This document shows positions 1 to 8,423 of a DNA stretch of 64,000 nt, piece by piece. A program made the translations under genes and the position numbers. Position 1 is the first letter of the stretch. Each line of letters opens with the position of its first letter. The notes beneath the pieces were generated by a model that saw nothing but the letters and a program-made list of their open reading frames with translations, was not told where the DNA came from and made no database searches. Origin of the DNA: AP-15 sp963703745 (GTDB lineage Bacteria; Pseudomonadota; Alphaproteobacteria; ATCC43930; CGMCC-115725); assembly GCA_963703745.1 (NCBI GenBank), contig CAVPFL010000004.1, positions 1,612,001-1,676,000 on the forward strand. The letters are read 5' to 3'.

Positions 1-176
1 ATGATAACACCGTCGCCGAGCCGCATCTCGGCATGGAACTCGTCGGCGCGGTAGATGCCGCTTCGGCCCATGATGAGCATCGCCGTCTCGAAGGCGAACG
101 CGCGTTCCAGCCACTTCAGCGCGGCGACGGGATCCCGATAGCTGAGGGCGGGAATGAAAGTCTGCCGCTGGGTCAT
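1..176 (-). CDS. VOC (glyoxalase/bleomycin-resistance) family protein, partial
   Basis: The first 58 residues of a protein that runs off the left edge of the window. The N-terminus (MTQRQTFIPALSYRDP, then AALKWLERAFAFE) has the look of a VOC-superfamily metal-dependent or resistance protein of the PhnB-like type, in which a short beta strand and the helix around 'ALKWLERAFGF' open the fold. The start is the ATG at 176, the only one that gives this N-terminus. Substrate cannot be inferred. The gene has no obvious link to the quinoprotein genes further right. Confidence 0.6.
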   Translation of the reverse strand, partial: MTQRQTFIPALSYRDPVAALKWLERAFAFETAMLIMGRSGIYRADEFHAEMRLGDGVI

Positions 177-336
177 GACCGCTCTCCGATAGTTTGCTAG
201 ATCAGAAATATTTAACAAAAATTACAACTATCGTGTCAATCGCTTTCTCATCGGTTTCCCTGCCACCGCGGCGCTGTACGGGGCCGGAAGTGACGGCTCT
301 CTGTTGTGCAATGAGGGAGGGCGAACTCGGATCCTA

Positions 337-1620
337 TTACCCCAGCTGCCGCACCGGGGCAACCGAAGGGTCGGCCTCGAGCGTCTCAGCCATGCGCGTT
401 CGCTTGAGCCGCGTCCACGCCCAGAAGCCGCAGGAAACGAGCGCACCAAGCGCCAGCGGCAGACGCAGTCCGAAGCGCTCGCTCAATGAGCCCATCAGCA
501 CCGCCCCGACCGCCGGGCCGGCGCGAAAGATCATGCCGTAAAGCGCCATGATGCGGCCTCGCATGCGGATGTCGACCGCAGCCTGGAGCAGCGTTTGCGC
601 GCCGATCCCGGTGATCGTCATCGCCGTGCCGGCGAGGAAGACGCAGGGCAGCGCCAGCACGAACCGGTCGGTTGCGGTGAAGGCGAGGATCGCCAGCGAG
701 ATCACCAGAGTGTTGCCGAGGACGAGCCGGGTCAGCCCGGCGATCGCTGGACGCAGCAGCATCCACAAAGCCCCGAAGATCGCCCCGAGGCCGACCGTCG
801 AGGTCAGCATCGACAAACCCTCCGGGCCGCGCCCGAAGACGCTGTCGGCAAACCCGGGAAACAGCTCGACAAAACCACGGGTGCCGACCGTGGTGACCGT
901 AAACAGCAGCAACATCGGGGCGATCCCCGGGTGCCGGCTCGCGTAGGTATAAGCCTCGGCCGAGGCTTTGAGCACGCTCTGGGTCGCGCCGACCGGCAAT
1001 GCGGGGAGTCCGCGCAAATTCGTCATCGCAATCAGGAATGCGACATAGGTCGCGGCGTTGACCGCAAACGCGGCGCCGACGCTGACCCGAGCAATCACGA
1101 TGCCTGCCACGGCCGGTCCCAGGAAGCGAGCGCTGTTGAAGATGATCGCGTTGATCGCCAAGGCCGAGGGCAACGCCGCGCGATCGACGAGGGTTGGGAT
1201 CAGCGCCAGCCGTGACGGCTGAGCCATCGCGTTGAAGACCCCAAGAAGCAATGTCAGGCCGAGCAACAGCTCGATCGTGATCGTCCCGGTATAGACGAGC
1301 ACGGCCAGCAGGATCGCCTCGATGCTGCCGGCGATTTGGGTAACCCGAATAATGCCGACCCGGTCGCGCCGGTCGGCGAGAGCGCCGGCGAGCGGACTGA
1401 GAAACACGACCGGGAAGAATTCGGCCATCGACATGACGCCGAGCCAGGTACCGGAATGAGTAAGGGTCCAGGCGAGCCAGCCGACCGCGATGCGCTGCAT
1501 CCAGATGCCGACGAGCGAGACGGCATTGCCGCCAGCGTAGATGCGGTAATTGCGGTGGGTAAAGGCAAGGACGACGTTGCCGAGCCCGCCCGGCAACAGG
1601 CGATCGCGTACAAAGGCCAA
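337..1620 (-). CDS. MFS transporter, EntS/MFS_3-like exporter
   Basis: A 427-residue inner-membrane protein with about 12 hydrophobic segments, the usual size for the major facilitator superfamily. The loop after the second or third segment reads LAGALADRRDR, matching the G-x-x-x-D-R/K-x-G-R/K motif of the family, and the overall pattern (SRFLGPAVAG, RGRIMALYGM) is that of the EntS/MFS_3 exporters. These move siderophores, drugs or other small molecules by proton antiport. It stands alone on the minus strand with about 160 bases to the VOC gene. Export rather than import is inferred from family; the substrate is unknown. Confidence 0.8.
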   Translation of the reverse strand: MAFVRDRLLPGGLGNVVLAFTHRNYRIYAGGNAVSLVGIWMQRIAVGWLAWTLTHSGTWLGVMSMAEFFPVVFLSPLAGALADRRDRVGIIRVTQIAGSIEAILLAVLVYTGTITIELLLGLTLLLGVFNAMAQPSRLALIPTLVDRAALPSALAINAIIFNSARFLGPAVAGIVIARVSVGAAFAVNAATYVAFLIAMTNLRGLPALPVGATQSVLKASAEAYTYASRHPGIAPMLLLFTVTTVGTRGFVELFPGFADSVFGRGPEGLSMLTSTVGLGAIFGALWMLLRPAIAGLTRLVLGNTLVISLAILAFTATDRFVLALPCVFLAGTAMTITGIGAQTLLQAAVDIRMRGRIMALYGMIFRAGPAVGAVLMGSLSERFGLRLPLALGALVSCGFWAWTRLKRTRMAETLEADPSVAPVRQLG

Positions 1621-1786
1621 GAAACTCCGCGACCTCCGATAGTTGCTGCGAGAGACCGCCGATCGTAGCGTCTCTTGTGATTCGGCGGCAACGGCGCGTC
1701 GTGTTATTGGGATGTGTTACCGGGACAGCAGCCCTTCGAGTGTGTGAAGAGATCGGGCGTTGACAGGATCAGAGCCACAGGGTTTT

Positions 1787-1937
1787 CCCTCGCCCCGCTT
1801 GCGGGGAGAGGGTCGGGGTGAGGGGCCTTTTGGAGGTTGCACAAGGCTCCGCAACTGCTCGACGTGCCGATGCCCCTCACCCGGAATCCGCGCGCAGAAG
1901 CGCAGATTCCGACCTCTCCCCGCAAGCGGGGAGAGGT
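1787..1937. repeat. REP-like dispersed palindromic repeat, inverted pair
   Basis: Two copies of a GC-rich palindrome face each other. Each has a core of CCGCTTGCGGGGAGAGG or its complement, flanked by CCCTCACCC/GGGGTGAGGGGC arms. The same family recurs at 58700-58771 and 60448-60518. Such elements are common intergenic repeats in alphaproteobacteria. Here the repeat is translated in silico into an artificial N-terminus of the following TPR gene. Confidence 0.75.
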
Positions 1938-1960
1938 GGTTTGGCCGCTGGCCGCAGATT

Positions 1961-2767
1961 GTGTGGCTGCCGATTTATCTGCTGTTCATCACCGCCGCTG
2001 CTGCCGCGGAGCCCGCGGGGTCCCCCACCCGTCCGGTCGGCCCGCGCAACGCGGAAGCGGATGCGGCGACCTATGATCGCTGCCTGAAACTCGCCAAGCA
2101 GAATCCCGGTGCAGCTCAGAGCCTGGCGCAGACATGGCACGAGCGGGGCGGCGCACATCCGGCCGACCATTGCGCTGCCGTGGCACTTGTCGGGCTCAGG
2201 CGTTACAAAGAGGCTGCGACCCGATTCGAGGCGCTCGCGCAGGCGATGACGACGGCGCCGGCCGGGCTGCGCGCCGATGTGTTCGATCAGGCGGGACAGG
2301 CTTGGCTGCTGGCTGGCGACCCGGTGCGGGCTTATGCGGCTGCGGGTCAAGCGCTGGGCTTCCAACCGAACGATCCCGAATTGCTCCTCGATCGCGCGGA
2401 AGCAGCGGCGTCGGCCGGATATTATGACAAGGCCGTCGCCGATCTCGATCATGTCCTGAAAGCCGATCCGGGTCGCGTCGAGGCGCTGATCTACCGCGCT
2501 TCGGCCAACCGCACGCTCAACCGCCTCGATGCCGCGCTCGCTGATGTCGAAAAGGCGCTCGCGCTGACCCCCAATTCGGCGCCCGCGCTGCTCGAGCGCG
2601 GCAATATTCGGCGGCTCAGGGGCGATCTCGAGGGAGCTCGCACGGACTGGGAACGCGTCGGCCAACTCGCACCCGGTGGCCAGGCCGATATGGCAGCGAA
2701 AGCCAATATCGAGCATCTCGAAACCACCGGGGATACCACGCCCGAGAAGGCGCGTCGCAGGCCTTGA
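1961..2767 (+). CDS. Exported TPR-repeat protein
   Basis: A protein of about 268 residues with a hydrophobic N-terminal segment (WLPIYLLFITAAAAAEPAG) that looks like a signal peptide, then a region rich in tetratricopeptide repeats: YKEAATRFEALAQ, DKAVADLDHVLKADPGR, DAALADVEKALALTPNS and LEGARTDWERV. TPRs mediate protein-protein contacts, here presumably in the periplasm. The frame stays open back to 1760, but that part is only translated REP-like repeat, so the GTG at 1961 is preferred; no good ribosome site is visible and the start is uncertain. It ends one base before the convergent dehydrogenase gene. Confidence 0.65.
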   Translation: MWLPIYLLFITAAAAAEPAGSPTRPVGPRNAEADAATYDRCLKLAKQNPGAAQSLAQTWHERGGAHPADHCAAVALVGLRRYKEAATRFEALAQAMTTAPAGLRADVFDQAGQAWLLAGDPVRAYAAAGQALGFQPNDPELLLDRAEAAASAGYYDKAVADLDHVLKADPGRVEALIYRASANRTLNRLDAALADVEKALALTPNSAPALLERGNIRRLRGDLEGARTDWERVGQLAPGGQADMAAKANIEHLETTGDTTPEKARRRP

Positions 2768-2768
2768 A

Positions 2769-3668
2769 TCAGGTCGCGCTCTTGGCGGGCACGAGTGTTT
2801 CCAGCCAGCGGATCAGCGCGGTCTGATCGGCGCCGGAGCCGAGATGCGCCTCCGCCGAAGCACATAGACTGCTGCAAGCGGCCAGCAACGGCGTCTCCAC
2901 ACCGCAGGCTTGCGCGACGCTCAAGGAAGTATCGAGGCTCTTTAGCAGATGACCGAAAGCCAGACCGCTATCGAATTGCCGGGTAAGGACCTGCCGCCGC
3001 AAGGTGCCGCCCATCGTGGGACCGATGGCGCCGAGCTCTTCGCCGATATCGAGCAGCATTCCGGCTTCGAGACCGAGGCGCTGACCGATACGCAGCACCT
3101 CGCTCGCCGCCAACAATTGAACACTGCGTAGGAAATCGGCAAACGCGACCGACGCCTGGCCAGAGCCGGCCGCCCCGGCGCGTAGAATTCGTTGGCTCAG
3201 CGCTTCGAAGATCGGCCGGCAGCGCTCGACGACCGCCTCCTGACCACCGACGACGAAGGCTAGTCCGCCGTTCTTGGCATCCTCGGCAGTGCCGAGGGCC
3301 GGAGCGTCGATCATATCGATGCCGCGTCCGGCAAGTTCTTCGGCGAGCCTGATCGTCGCCATCGGATCCGAGCAGCCCATGTCGATCAGCACGCCGCCGC
3401 GAGCAAAGCCGCGCGCGAGTCCTTCCCAGCCAAAGGCGATCTCGCGCACTTCGGCCGCCGAGGGCAGCACGGCGATGACGACGTCGCAGACCTGCGCCAT
3501 CATCTTTGGCGAGCCGGTAATGATCCCACCCACATCCATGTTGAACATGCGCAGGGCGACGTCGGCAATATCGTAGATCTCAAGGGAGAAGCCGCTGCGC
3601 AGCAGCCGGGTCGCGATCCGTGAGCCCATCGCCCCGAGACCGATCAGGCCTAGCCTCATTTGCGCCAA
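2769..3668 (-). CDS. NAD(P)-dependent oxidoreductase, 3-hydroxyisobutyrate dehydrogenase family
   Basis: A 299-residue cytosolic enzyme of the beta-hydroxyacid dehydrogenase family. The N-terminal Rossmann dinucleotide motif GLIGLGAMGSRIA is clear, and the central segment GSGQASVAFADFL stands in the place of the family's GxGxxxKxxxN catalytic stretch; the usual lysine appears to be replaced by Val or Ala (QASVAFADF), so activity is uncertain. Family members oxidise 3-hydroxyisobutyrate, tartronate semialdehyde and related acids. It is the last gene of the minus-strand run beginning with the aldehyde oxidoreductase at 9083, one base after the preceding gene, so it may further convert an oxidised product. 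Confidence 0.75.
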   Translation of the reverse strand: MAQMRLGLIGLGAMGSRIATRLLRSGFSLEIYDIADVALRMFNMDVGGIITGSPKMMAQVCDVVIAVLPSAAEVREIAFGWEGLARGFARGGVLIDMGCSDPMATIRLAEELAGRGIDMIDAPALGTAEDAKNGGLAFVVGGQEAVVERCRPIFEALSQRILRAGAAGSGQASVAFADFLRSVQLLAASEVLRIGQRLGLEAGMLLDIGEELGAIGPTMGGTLRRQVLTRQFDSGLAFGHLLKSLDTSLSVAQACGVETPLLAACSSLCASAEAHLGSGADQTALIRWLETLVPAKSAT

Positions 3669-3669
3669 A

Positions 3670-4068
3670 TCAACCCCCGCCGCGCTTCAGCGCTTCGTCG
3701 ATCAGGAAAATGTCGGTCAACAGCGCGCGGAGGTGGATCGACGCGTTGAGATTGTCGACAAGCTGCGAGCTGATCGACTTTTGTGCCAGCACCAAGCGCA
3801 ATGCCGCCCCCGCTTTGCGGGCATCGTCATCGAGCACTTCGAGAAAGGCTGCAACGGCCTGGTCAGATGCCGCATCCTGAGCGCGTGAGTTCGCCGCTGC
3901 AGTCGCCGCGAGCCCGTCGAGTGCCCCGGCGGCACGCTCGAGAAACTTGCGGATCGACCCGCCGACCTCGTCCTCGCGCCCTTGCGCGGCATAGGCGAGC
4001 ATGAACTCGTAAGCTTGCTCAACCGCCTCGATCCGCTCGGCTAAGCTCCGTTCGCGCTCGTCCGTCAT
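3670..4068 (-). CDS. Conserved helical protein of unknown function
   Basis: A 132-residue, almost entirely helical, acidic protein without signal peptide or membrane segment. I do not recognise the family. The ATG at 4068 overlaps the stop of the upstream cytochrome b gene by four bases (ATGA), which fixes the start and implies translational coupling; an ATG eight codons further upstream is less likely. Its position between the cytochrome b and the dehydrogenase in the aldehyde oxidoreductase operon suggests an assembly or chaperone role, but nothing in the sequence shows this. Confidence 0.6.
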   Translation of the reverse strand: MTDERERSLAERIEAVEQAYEFMLAYAAQGREDEVGGSIRKFLERAAGALDGLAATAAANSRAQDAASDQAVAAFLEVLDDDARKAGAALRLVLAQKSISSQLVDNLNASIHLRALLTDIFLIDEALKRGGG

Positions 4069-4715
4069 CGTCCGCCCTGCTGCTGCGGCCACCGCATCGG
4101 ATCATGATGGGCGCGGTAATCTGTGTTCGAGACCCAGCCGCGGATCATCGAACGGCTCATCCACAGCTTTTCCGGACGCAGCGCGAAATACACATGCGCC
4201 ATCAACAGCGAGATCACGCTCATCGCGCAGAGATCATGGATCACGTAAATGACGCCCCAAGCGTGATCCGAGAACCAATACGGATTGCGGCGCCAAAGGG
4301 GCGTGTCAATCTTGAGGAGCATCAGCAGGCCGGTCGCCACCAACGCCAGGACCACGACGGCGATGGCGAGATGGTAGAGCTTCTGCAGCAGAGAATACTT
4401 CCCGGGCTTGAGTGGCGACGGAGTTCCGCGGCCAAATGCCTGGCAGACTGCACGCCATGCGCTTTGCACATCATCGAAGCCGACCACCATGGACCAGAAG
4501 TCCAGCCAAAAGGAGGCGCGCACGATGTGCCAGACAACGAGCGCCCCGAGCACCAAGCCGGCGATCCAGTGCGTCGTCACCCACTCGAATTTCCACCCTA
4601 AAATCGGCAGGAAGCCGGTACCCAGCAAGGTCAGCACCGCTGCCGCCATCGTCCAGTGGTACAACCGGTCGGGTAAGCGATGCCGCACCACCCGCTCGGT
4701 TTTTGCCACCCTCAC
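4065..4715 (-). CDS. Cytochrome b561 / formate dehydrogenase gamma-like membrane subunit
   Basis: A 216-residue protein with four predicted membrane helices and the N-terminal signature RVVRHRLPDRLYHWTMAAA typical of di-heme cytochrome b subunits (formate dehydrogenase gamma/FdoI type). Histidines likely to hold heme are in HW (helix 1), THWIAG, YHLAIA and MAHVYFAL. Such subunits pass electrons from a periplasmic oxidoreductase to the quinone pool. Start is GTG at 4715. It lies in the operon of a PaoABC-like molybdenum enzyme, so it probably anchors and oxidises that enzyme. That coupling is inference from context. Confidence 0.8.
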   Translation of the reverse strand: MRVAKTERVVRHRLPDRLYHWTMAAAVLTLLGTGFLPILGWKFEWVTTHWIAGLVLGALVVWHIVRASFWLDFWSMVVGFDDVQSAWRAVCQAFGRGTPSPLKPGKYSLLQKLYHLAIAVVVLALVATGLLMLLKIDTPLWRRNPYWFSDHAWGVIYVIHDLCAMSVISLLMAHVYFALRPEKLWMSRSMIRGWVSNTDYRAHHDPMRWPQQQGGR

Positions 4716-4724
4716 GATTAGACC

Positions 4725-4877
4725 CTAAGGCCCGCGCGAGCCCGTGACCGCCTTGTAGGCCGCATGTGCGACAATGAACACCACTCCGGCGCCGAAAAAC
4801 CAGCCCAACAGATCCCAGGAGGCCCCGAGCAGCACTGGCTGCCCGTATACGCTGCTGGCAAACCGAAAGAGCTCCAT
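4725..4877 (-). CDS. Small single-helix membrane protein (50 aa) in aldehyde oxidoreductase operon
   Basis: A 50-residue ORF too short for ordinary gene callers. It starts MELFRFASSVYGQPVLLG, contains one hydrophobic helix (LLGWFFGAGVVFIVAHAAY) with a central histidine, and ends TGSRGP. It fits snugly between the FAD subunit (22 bases upstream) and the cytochrome b (9 bases downstream) on the same strand. A small membrane partner of the cytochrome b is the natural reading, and the histidine in the helix could be a heme ligand or simply polar. I know of no named family for it. Confidence 0.6.
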   Translation of the reverse strand: MELFRFASSVYGQPVLLGASWDLLGWFFGAGVVFIVAHAAYKAVTGSRGP

Positions 4878-4898
4878 CGGCCCGTCAAACCACCGCCG

Positions 4899-5894
4899 CT
4901 AAGCGGCGTCGCGTACTGCCCGGGTTACCAAATTCGCCATCAGCGGTATCTTGAACTGGTTGTAGTTCAAGGGCCGAGCGCCACGGATCGCCGACTGACC
5001 GGCAAGCTTGGCGGTGGCTTCCTCGGCCGGCTTACCTTGGATTACCTCCTCGACGACCGTCAGGCGCCGCGGCACGGCGCTTACCCCGCCGCAAGCAATC
5101 CGCGAGCGCGTGACGACGCCGTTGTCGACGACGATCGCCGCTGCCACGTTGACAAGCGCAAAGTCCCACGTGTCGCGATCGGCCACCTTCTCGAAGTAGA
5201 AACGAGCCCCGGCCCAGCTGTTAGGAATTCGAACCGCAGTCAGGATTTCCTCGGGCTTTAGCGAGGTTAGCCGCGTGATGTCGGTTTTTGGCCCGATGAA
5301 GAACTCCTCGGCGCTCGCGACCCGTTCGCCCTTCGAGCTCTTTATCACCATTTTCGCGTCGAGCGCCACCAGCGCCGGCGCGGTGTCGGAAGGGCTTACC
5401 GCCACGCAACGGTCGGTGTCGAACAGCGCGTGCTCGCGGTTCACTCCCTCGGGTGTATCCGCAAAGCAGGTGTTGCCGCCCGCGCGATAACAGGGCAGCC
5501 CATATCGGTAATACCAGCAGCGGGCATCCTGCGCGAGATTGCCGCCGATCGACCCGGTATTGCGGATCTGCGGACTTGCGACTCGACGCGCAGCATCGGC
5601 CAACACGCGGTATTTCGCACGGATCACCGGATTGCGCTCGACCTCGGTTAGAGTGGTTAGCGCCCCAATCTCGACGCCGTCGGGGGTTTCACGAACCCCC
5701 TTGAGCGCGACGATGCCGCTAATGTCGATGACCGCCTTCGGGCGTTTGACGCGCTCCTTGAACCACGAGAGGCTGTCATTACCGCCGGCTATCTTCCAGC
5801 CATCCTTGCCGTAGCGATCGAGCAAGGCGAGCGCATCGTCGAGCTGCGTCGGCTGATAGAGCTCGAAACCGGGCATCATGTCTTTGACGATCAT
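4899..5894 (-). CDS. FAD-binding subunit of aldehyde oxidoreductase, with predicted [4Fe-4S] site (PaoB-like)
   Basis: A 331-residue middle subunit of the xanthine dehydrogenase family. The FAD site motifs are visible: IAGGNDSL near residue 36 and TGSIGGNLAQ near 113. An inserted loop carries four cysteines (C126, C135, C143, C163), in the arrangement known from E. coli PaoB, where they hold an extra [4Fe-4S] cluster. The subunit passes electrons from the molybdenum site and the [2Fe-2S] clusters to an acceptor. It has no signal peptide and would be exported folded with the Tat-bearing small subunit. Upstream is the large subunit; downstream the small membrane protein and cytochrome b. Confidence 0.85.
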   Translation of the reverse strand: MIVKDMMPGFELYQPTQLDDALALLDRYGKDGWKIAGGNDSLSWFKERVKRPKAVIDISGIVALKGVRETPDGVEIGALTTLTEVERNPVIRAKYRVLADAARRVASPQIRNTGSIGGNLAQDARCWYYRYGLPCYRAGGNTCFADTPEGVNREHALFDTDRCVAVSPSDTAPALVALDAKMVIKSSKGERVASAEEFFIGPKTDITRLTSLKPEEILTAVRIPNSWAGARFYFEKVADRDTWDFALVNVAAAIVVDNGVVTRSRIACGGVSAVPRRLTVVEEVIQGKPAEEATAKLAGQSAIRGARPLNYNQFKIPLMANLVTRAVRDAA

Positions 5895-5917
5895 GGAAAT
5901 GCTCCCTCAGACCCGAT

Positions 5918-6000
5918 CGTCACCCCCGCGCAAGCGGGGGTCCAGGGCCTCCCGCGCGTGAGTTTGCCGCCCTGGATTCCCGCGTTCGCGGGAATGACGC
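5918..6000. repeat. Intergenic inverted-repeat element
   Basis: The gap between the FAD and molybdenum subunit genes holds an imperfect inverted repeat: a hairpin CCCCCGCGCAAGCGGGGG on the left and TTCCCGCGTTCGCGGGAA on the right, each followed or preceded by CCAGGG/CCCTGG, with CGTCA and TGACG at the outer ends. It resembles widespread alphaproteobacterial intergenic palindromes. It could act as an mRNA processing or stabilising element inside the operon. Confidence 0.65.
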
Positions 6001-6022
6001 GGGTATTCATCTCGGATCCGCC

Positions 6023-8422
6023 TCAGACCGAGTTGATCTGAAGCGGCTTGTGCGATTGTGGCCGCCCGGACAGATGATTGACGATCATGTCGGTCGACAC
6101 CGGCGTCCGGTTGAACAAATGGCCGCCTAGCGCGTCCGAAATCGCAGTGGTGATCGCCGCGGCACCCGAACCCTGAGGCGGCTCGCCGACGCCTTTGACG
6201 CCGACCGGGTTTTGCGGGTCGGGCTTGTCGACGGCCCCCCAGCCGATCTCCGCTGGCACATCGAGGTAGCTGGGGGGCTTGGCCTGGTAGAGCAGAGCGG
6301 CTGCCGGCAGACCCAGCTTTGGGTCGTAAACATGCCGTTCGAGGCGCGCCAAGCCGATCCCCATGACATTGCCACCGCGGATCTGGTGCGCGAGACCCTG
6401 CGGGTGCAGCACCGTACCGCAGTCCGCGACGGTGAGCATGTCGGTGATCTTGAACTTGCCGGTCTCGACGTCGAGTTCGATCTGGGCAAATGTTACAGTC
6501 AACCCTGGGACGACGCCATTGCGCGGCAAGGTGTCCTTGGCGACGCCGATCAGTCCGGTGCCGGCGATAATTTGCACGGCATCCTTGGTGATCGGATTGA
6601 CGTCGTCCGGCACCGTCTGGCCGCTGTATTTGCCGGCGAGCTCTATCGCCTTCTGCGCTGCCTGCGCATAGCTGATCGACTTCGTCGGGTCGGATTTAAG
6701 GACGACGCGCTCGTCGCCGAGTTCGTAATCGTCAGGCGCGCCACCGAGCATCTGAGCGGCGATCTCGAGGAGCTTTTGTTTGGCATCGAGGGCCGCGACA
6801 TAGTTGGTGCGCGATTGGGTAGACGCGGTCAGGCTGCCCGCCTGGACGCTGTTCCAGGGCAGTCCCAGCCGGCTATCGCCGCGCTCGATGATTACATTAT
6901 CCCAACTGTAGTTCAGGAATTCGGCGGCGACCCGGCTCGTCGCCGAGTGCGAGTAGGTGCCGAGATTGCCCACGCCAGAATGCACATGCAGCTTGCCGTC
7001 GGGAGTAATCCGCAGGAGACCGTCAAAGCCGCTGGTCCCAGCATTGTGGTAGCCTTGACCAATGCCGATGCCGATCACTTTGTTGCCGGTCCGCTGCCCG
7101 GAGAGCTTTTTCTTCTCCTCCCAATTGAACTGCTGCGCCGCCTGGTCGAGCGCCTCCCTGATGAATGCGCTGGTGACCGGTCCTTGGTCGCTGCCGATCT
7201 TGCCGCCACTATCGGGCGCATTAATTTTGCGGATCGCCACCCGGTCGACGCCAAGCTGCCGCGCCGCCTTGTCGATCATCGGCTCGACCGCCGGCACCAA
7301 CTGGTTCTCGCCCGGGCCGCGTTGCGGGCCGCGCGGTGGCGTATTGGTCAGAACCGGGATCGCCCGCCAGCGCATCGCCAGCGGCTGGTAGAGGAACGAC
7401 AGTGCGTTGCCGGCCGAGCGGAAATCGCCGCCGCCGATATGCGGTCCGTTCTCGTGCACAATATATAGGTCGGCCGCAGTCATGCGCCCATCTTCGCGGA
7501 ACCCGAGCTTGGCGTAGCCCTGGAAGGTCGGGCGGGCGCTGCCGATTGCATATTCCTCGATCCGGGTGATGCGCATCATCACCGGTCGGCCGAGCTTCTT
7601 CGCCATCAGCGCCGGCACCGCCATGATCGGGTAGCCCGGGATTTTGCTGCCAAAGCCACCGCCGCAATATTCGGCGACAAACACCAAATCTTTTGGCTCG
7701 ATGCCAATGTAGCGGGCGATGTTCGGCACTGCGCCGGTGTGGCTCTGGTTCGAGCCGTACAGAAAGCACTTGCCGCCCTGCCAATACGCCATGGCCGAGC
7801 GCGGCTCCATGCTGTGATGCGAATATCCGGCGGTGACAAAGCTCTCTTCGATGATCAGCTTGGCTGCTTTGAAGCCGGCGTCGAGATCGCCATAGCTCCA
7901 CTGCTCGGCCGGCTTGCCCATCGGCAGCACCTTGTCGTCACCAAAGTCGCCGGCATCCCACTTGACCGTCTGCAAGTTGATCTGCGCCGCCGCCACATTG
8001 CCGTTCGAACGCGCATTCGGCCCGCCCGGGTAGAGGCTGTCGAGCGGATCGAGCACGTGCGGCAGCTGCTCGAAGTCGATCTTAATCTTTTCGAGCGCGT
8101 CGGCGGCGATCGTTTCGTCTTCGGCAGCGAGTGCCAAGATCGGCTCGCCGACATAAAACACCTCGTCCTTGGCGAGGATCGGGGTCTGCGGCGGTGGGAA
8201 TTGCGGCACGTCGTCCGCGGTCAAAATCCCGAGCACCCCCGGCATCTTCAACGCGTCAGAGGCATCGATGTTGCGGATCCGGGCGTGCGGCATCGGGCTG
8301 CTCAACAGTTTGCAGAACACCATGCCATCGGCGCGGAAGTCTTCGGCATACTTCGCCTTGCCGGTGACCTTTGCCACCACATCATGAGGAGTGAAGTTCT
8401 TTCCGATCAGCTTGTATGCCAT
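6023..8422 (-). CDS. Molybdenum cofactor-binding large subunit of aldehyde oxidoreductase (PaoC-like)
   Basis: The catalytic subunit of a xanthine dehydrogenase-family molybdenum hydroxylase, about 799 residues. Visible features are the N-terminal 'hammerhead' domain (DVVAKVTGKAKYAEDF), the molybdopterin motif EYCGGGFGSK, and near the C-terminus the GVGEPPQGSG segment with the conserved active-site glutamate. The reading frame extends to 8476, but the ATG at 8422 gives the normal N-terminus and begins one base after the small-subunit stop. No signal peptide, as in PaoC, so export is probably by hitch-hiking on the small subunit. Likely substrates are aromatic or aliphatic aldehydes; this is inference. 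Confidence 0.85.
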   Translation of the reverse strand: MAYKLIGKNFTPHDVVAKVTGKAKYAEDFRADGMVFCKLLSSPMPHARIRNIDASDALKMPGVLGILTADDVPQFPPPQTPILAKDEVFYVGEPILALAAEDETIAADALEKIKIDFEQLPHVLDPLDSLYPGGPNARSNGNVAAAQINLQTVKWDAGDFGDDKVLPMGKPAEQWSYGDLDAGFKAAKLIIEESFVTAGYSHHSMEPRSAMAYWQGGKCFLYGSNQSHTGAVPNIARYIGIEPKDLVFVAEYCGGGFGSKIPGYPIMAVPALMAKKLGRPVMMRITRIEEYAIGSARPTFQGYAKLGFREDGRMTAADLYIVHENGPHIGGGDFRSAGNALSFLYQPLAMRWRAIPVLTNTPPRGPQRGPGENQLVPAVEPMIDKAARQLGVDRVAIRKINAPDSGGKIGSDQGPVTSAFIREALDQAAQQFNWEEKKKLSGQRTGNKVIGIGIGQGYHNAGTSGFDGLLRITPDGKLHVHSGVGNLGTYSHSATSRVAAEFLNYSWDNVIIERGDSRLGLPWNSVQAGSLTASTQSRTNYVAALDAKQKLLEIAAQMLGGAPDDYELGDERVVLKSDPTKSISYAQAAQKAIELAGKYSGQTVPDDVNPITKDAVQIIAGTGLIGVAKDTLPRNGVVPGLTVTFAQIELDVETGKFKITDMLTVADCGTVLHPQGLAHQIRGGNVMGIGLARLERHVYDPKLGLPAAALLYQAKPPSYLDVPAEIGWGAVDKPDPQNPVGVKGVGEPPQGSGAAAITTAISDALGGHLFNRTPVSTDMIVNHLSGRPQSHKPLQINSV

Positions 8423-8423
8423 G

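Noticed and set aside
6212..7468. Plus-strand ORF of 418 codons inside the molybdenum subunit gene
   Set aside because: Shadow frame; the minus-strand gene has full motif support.
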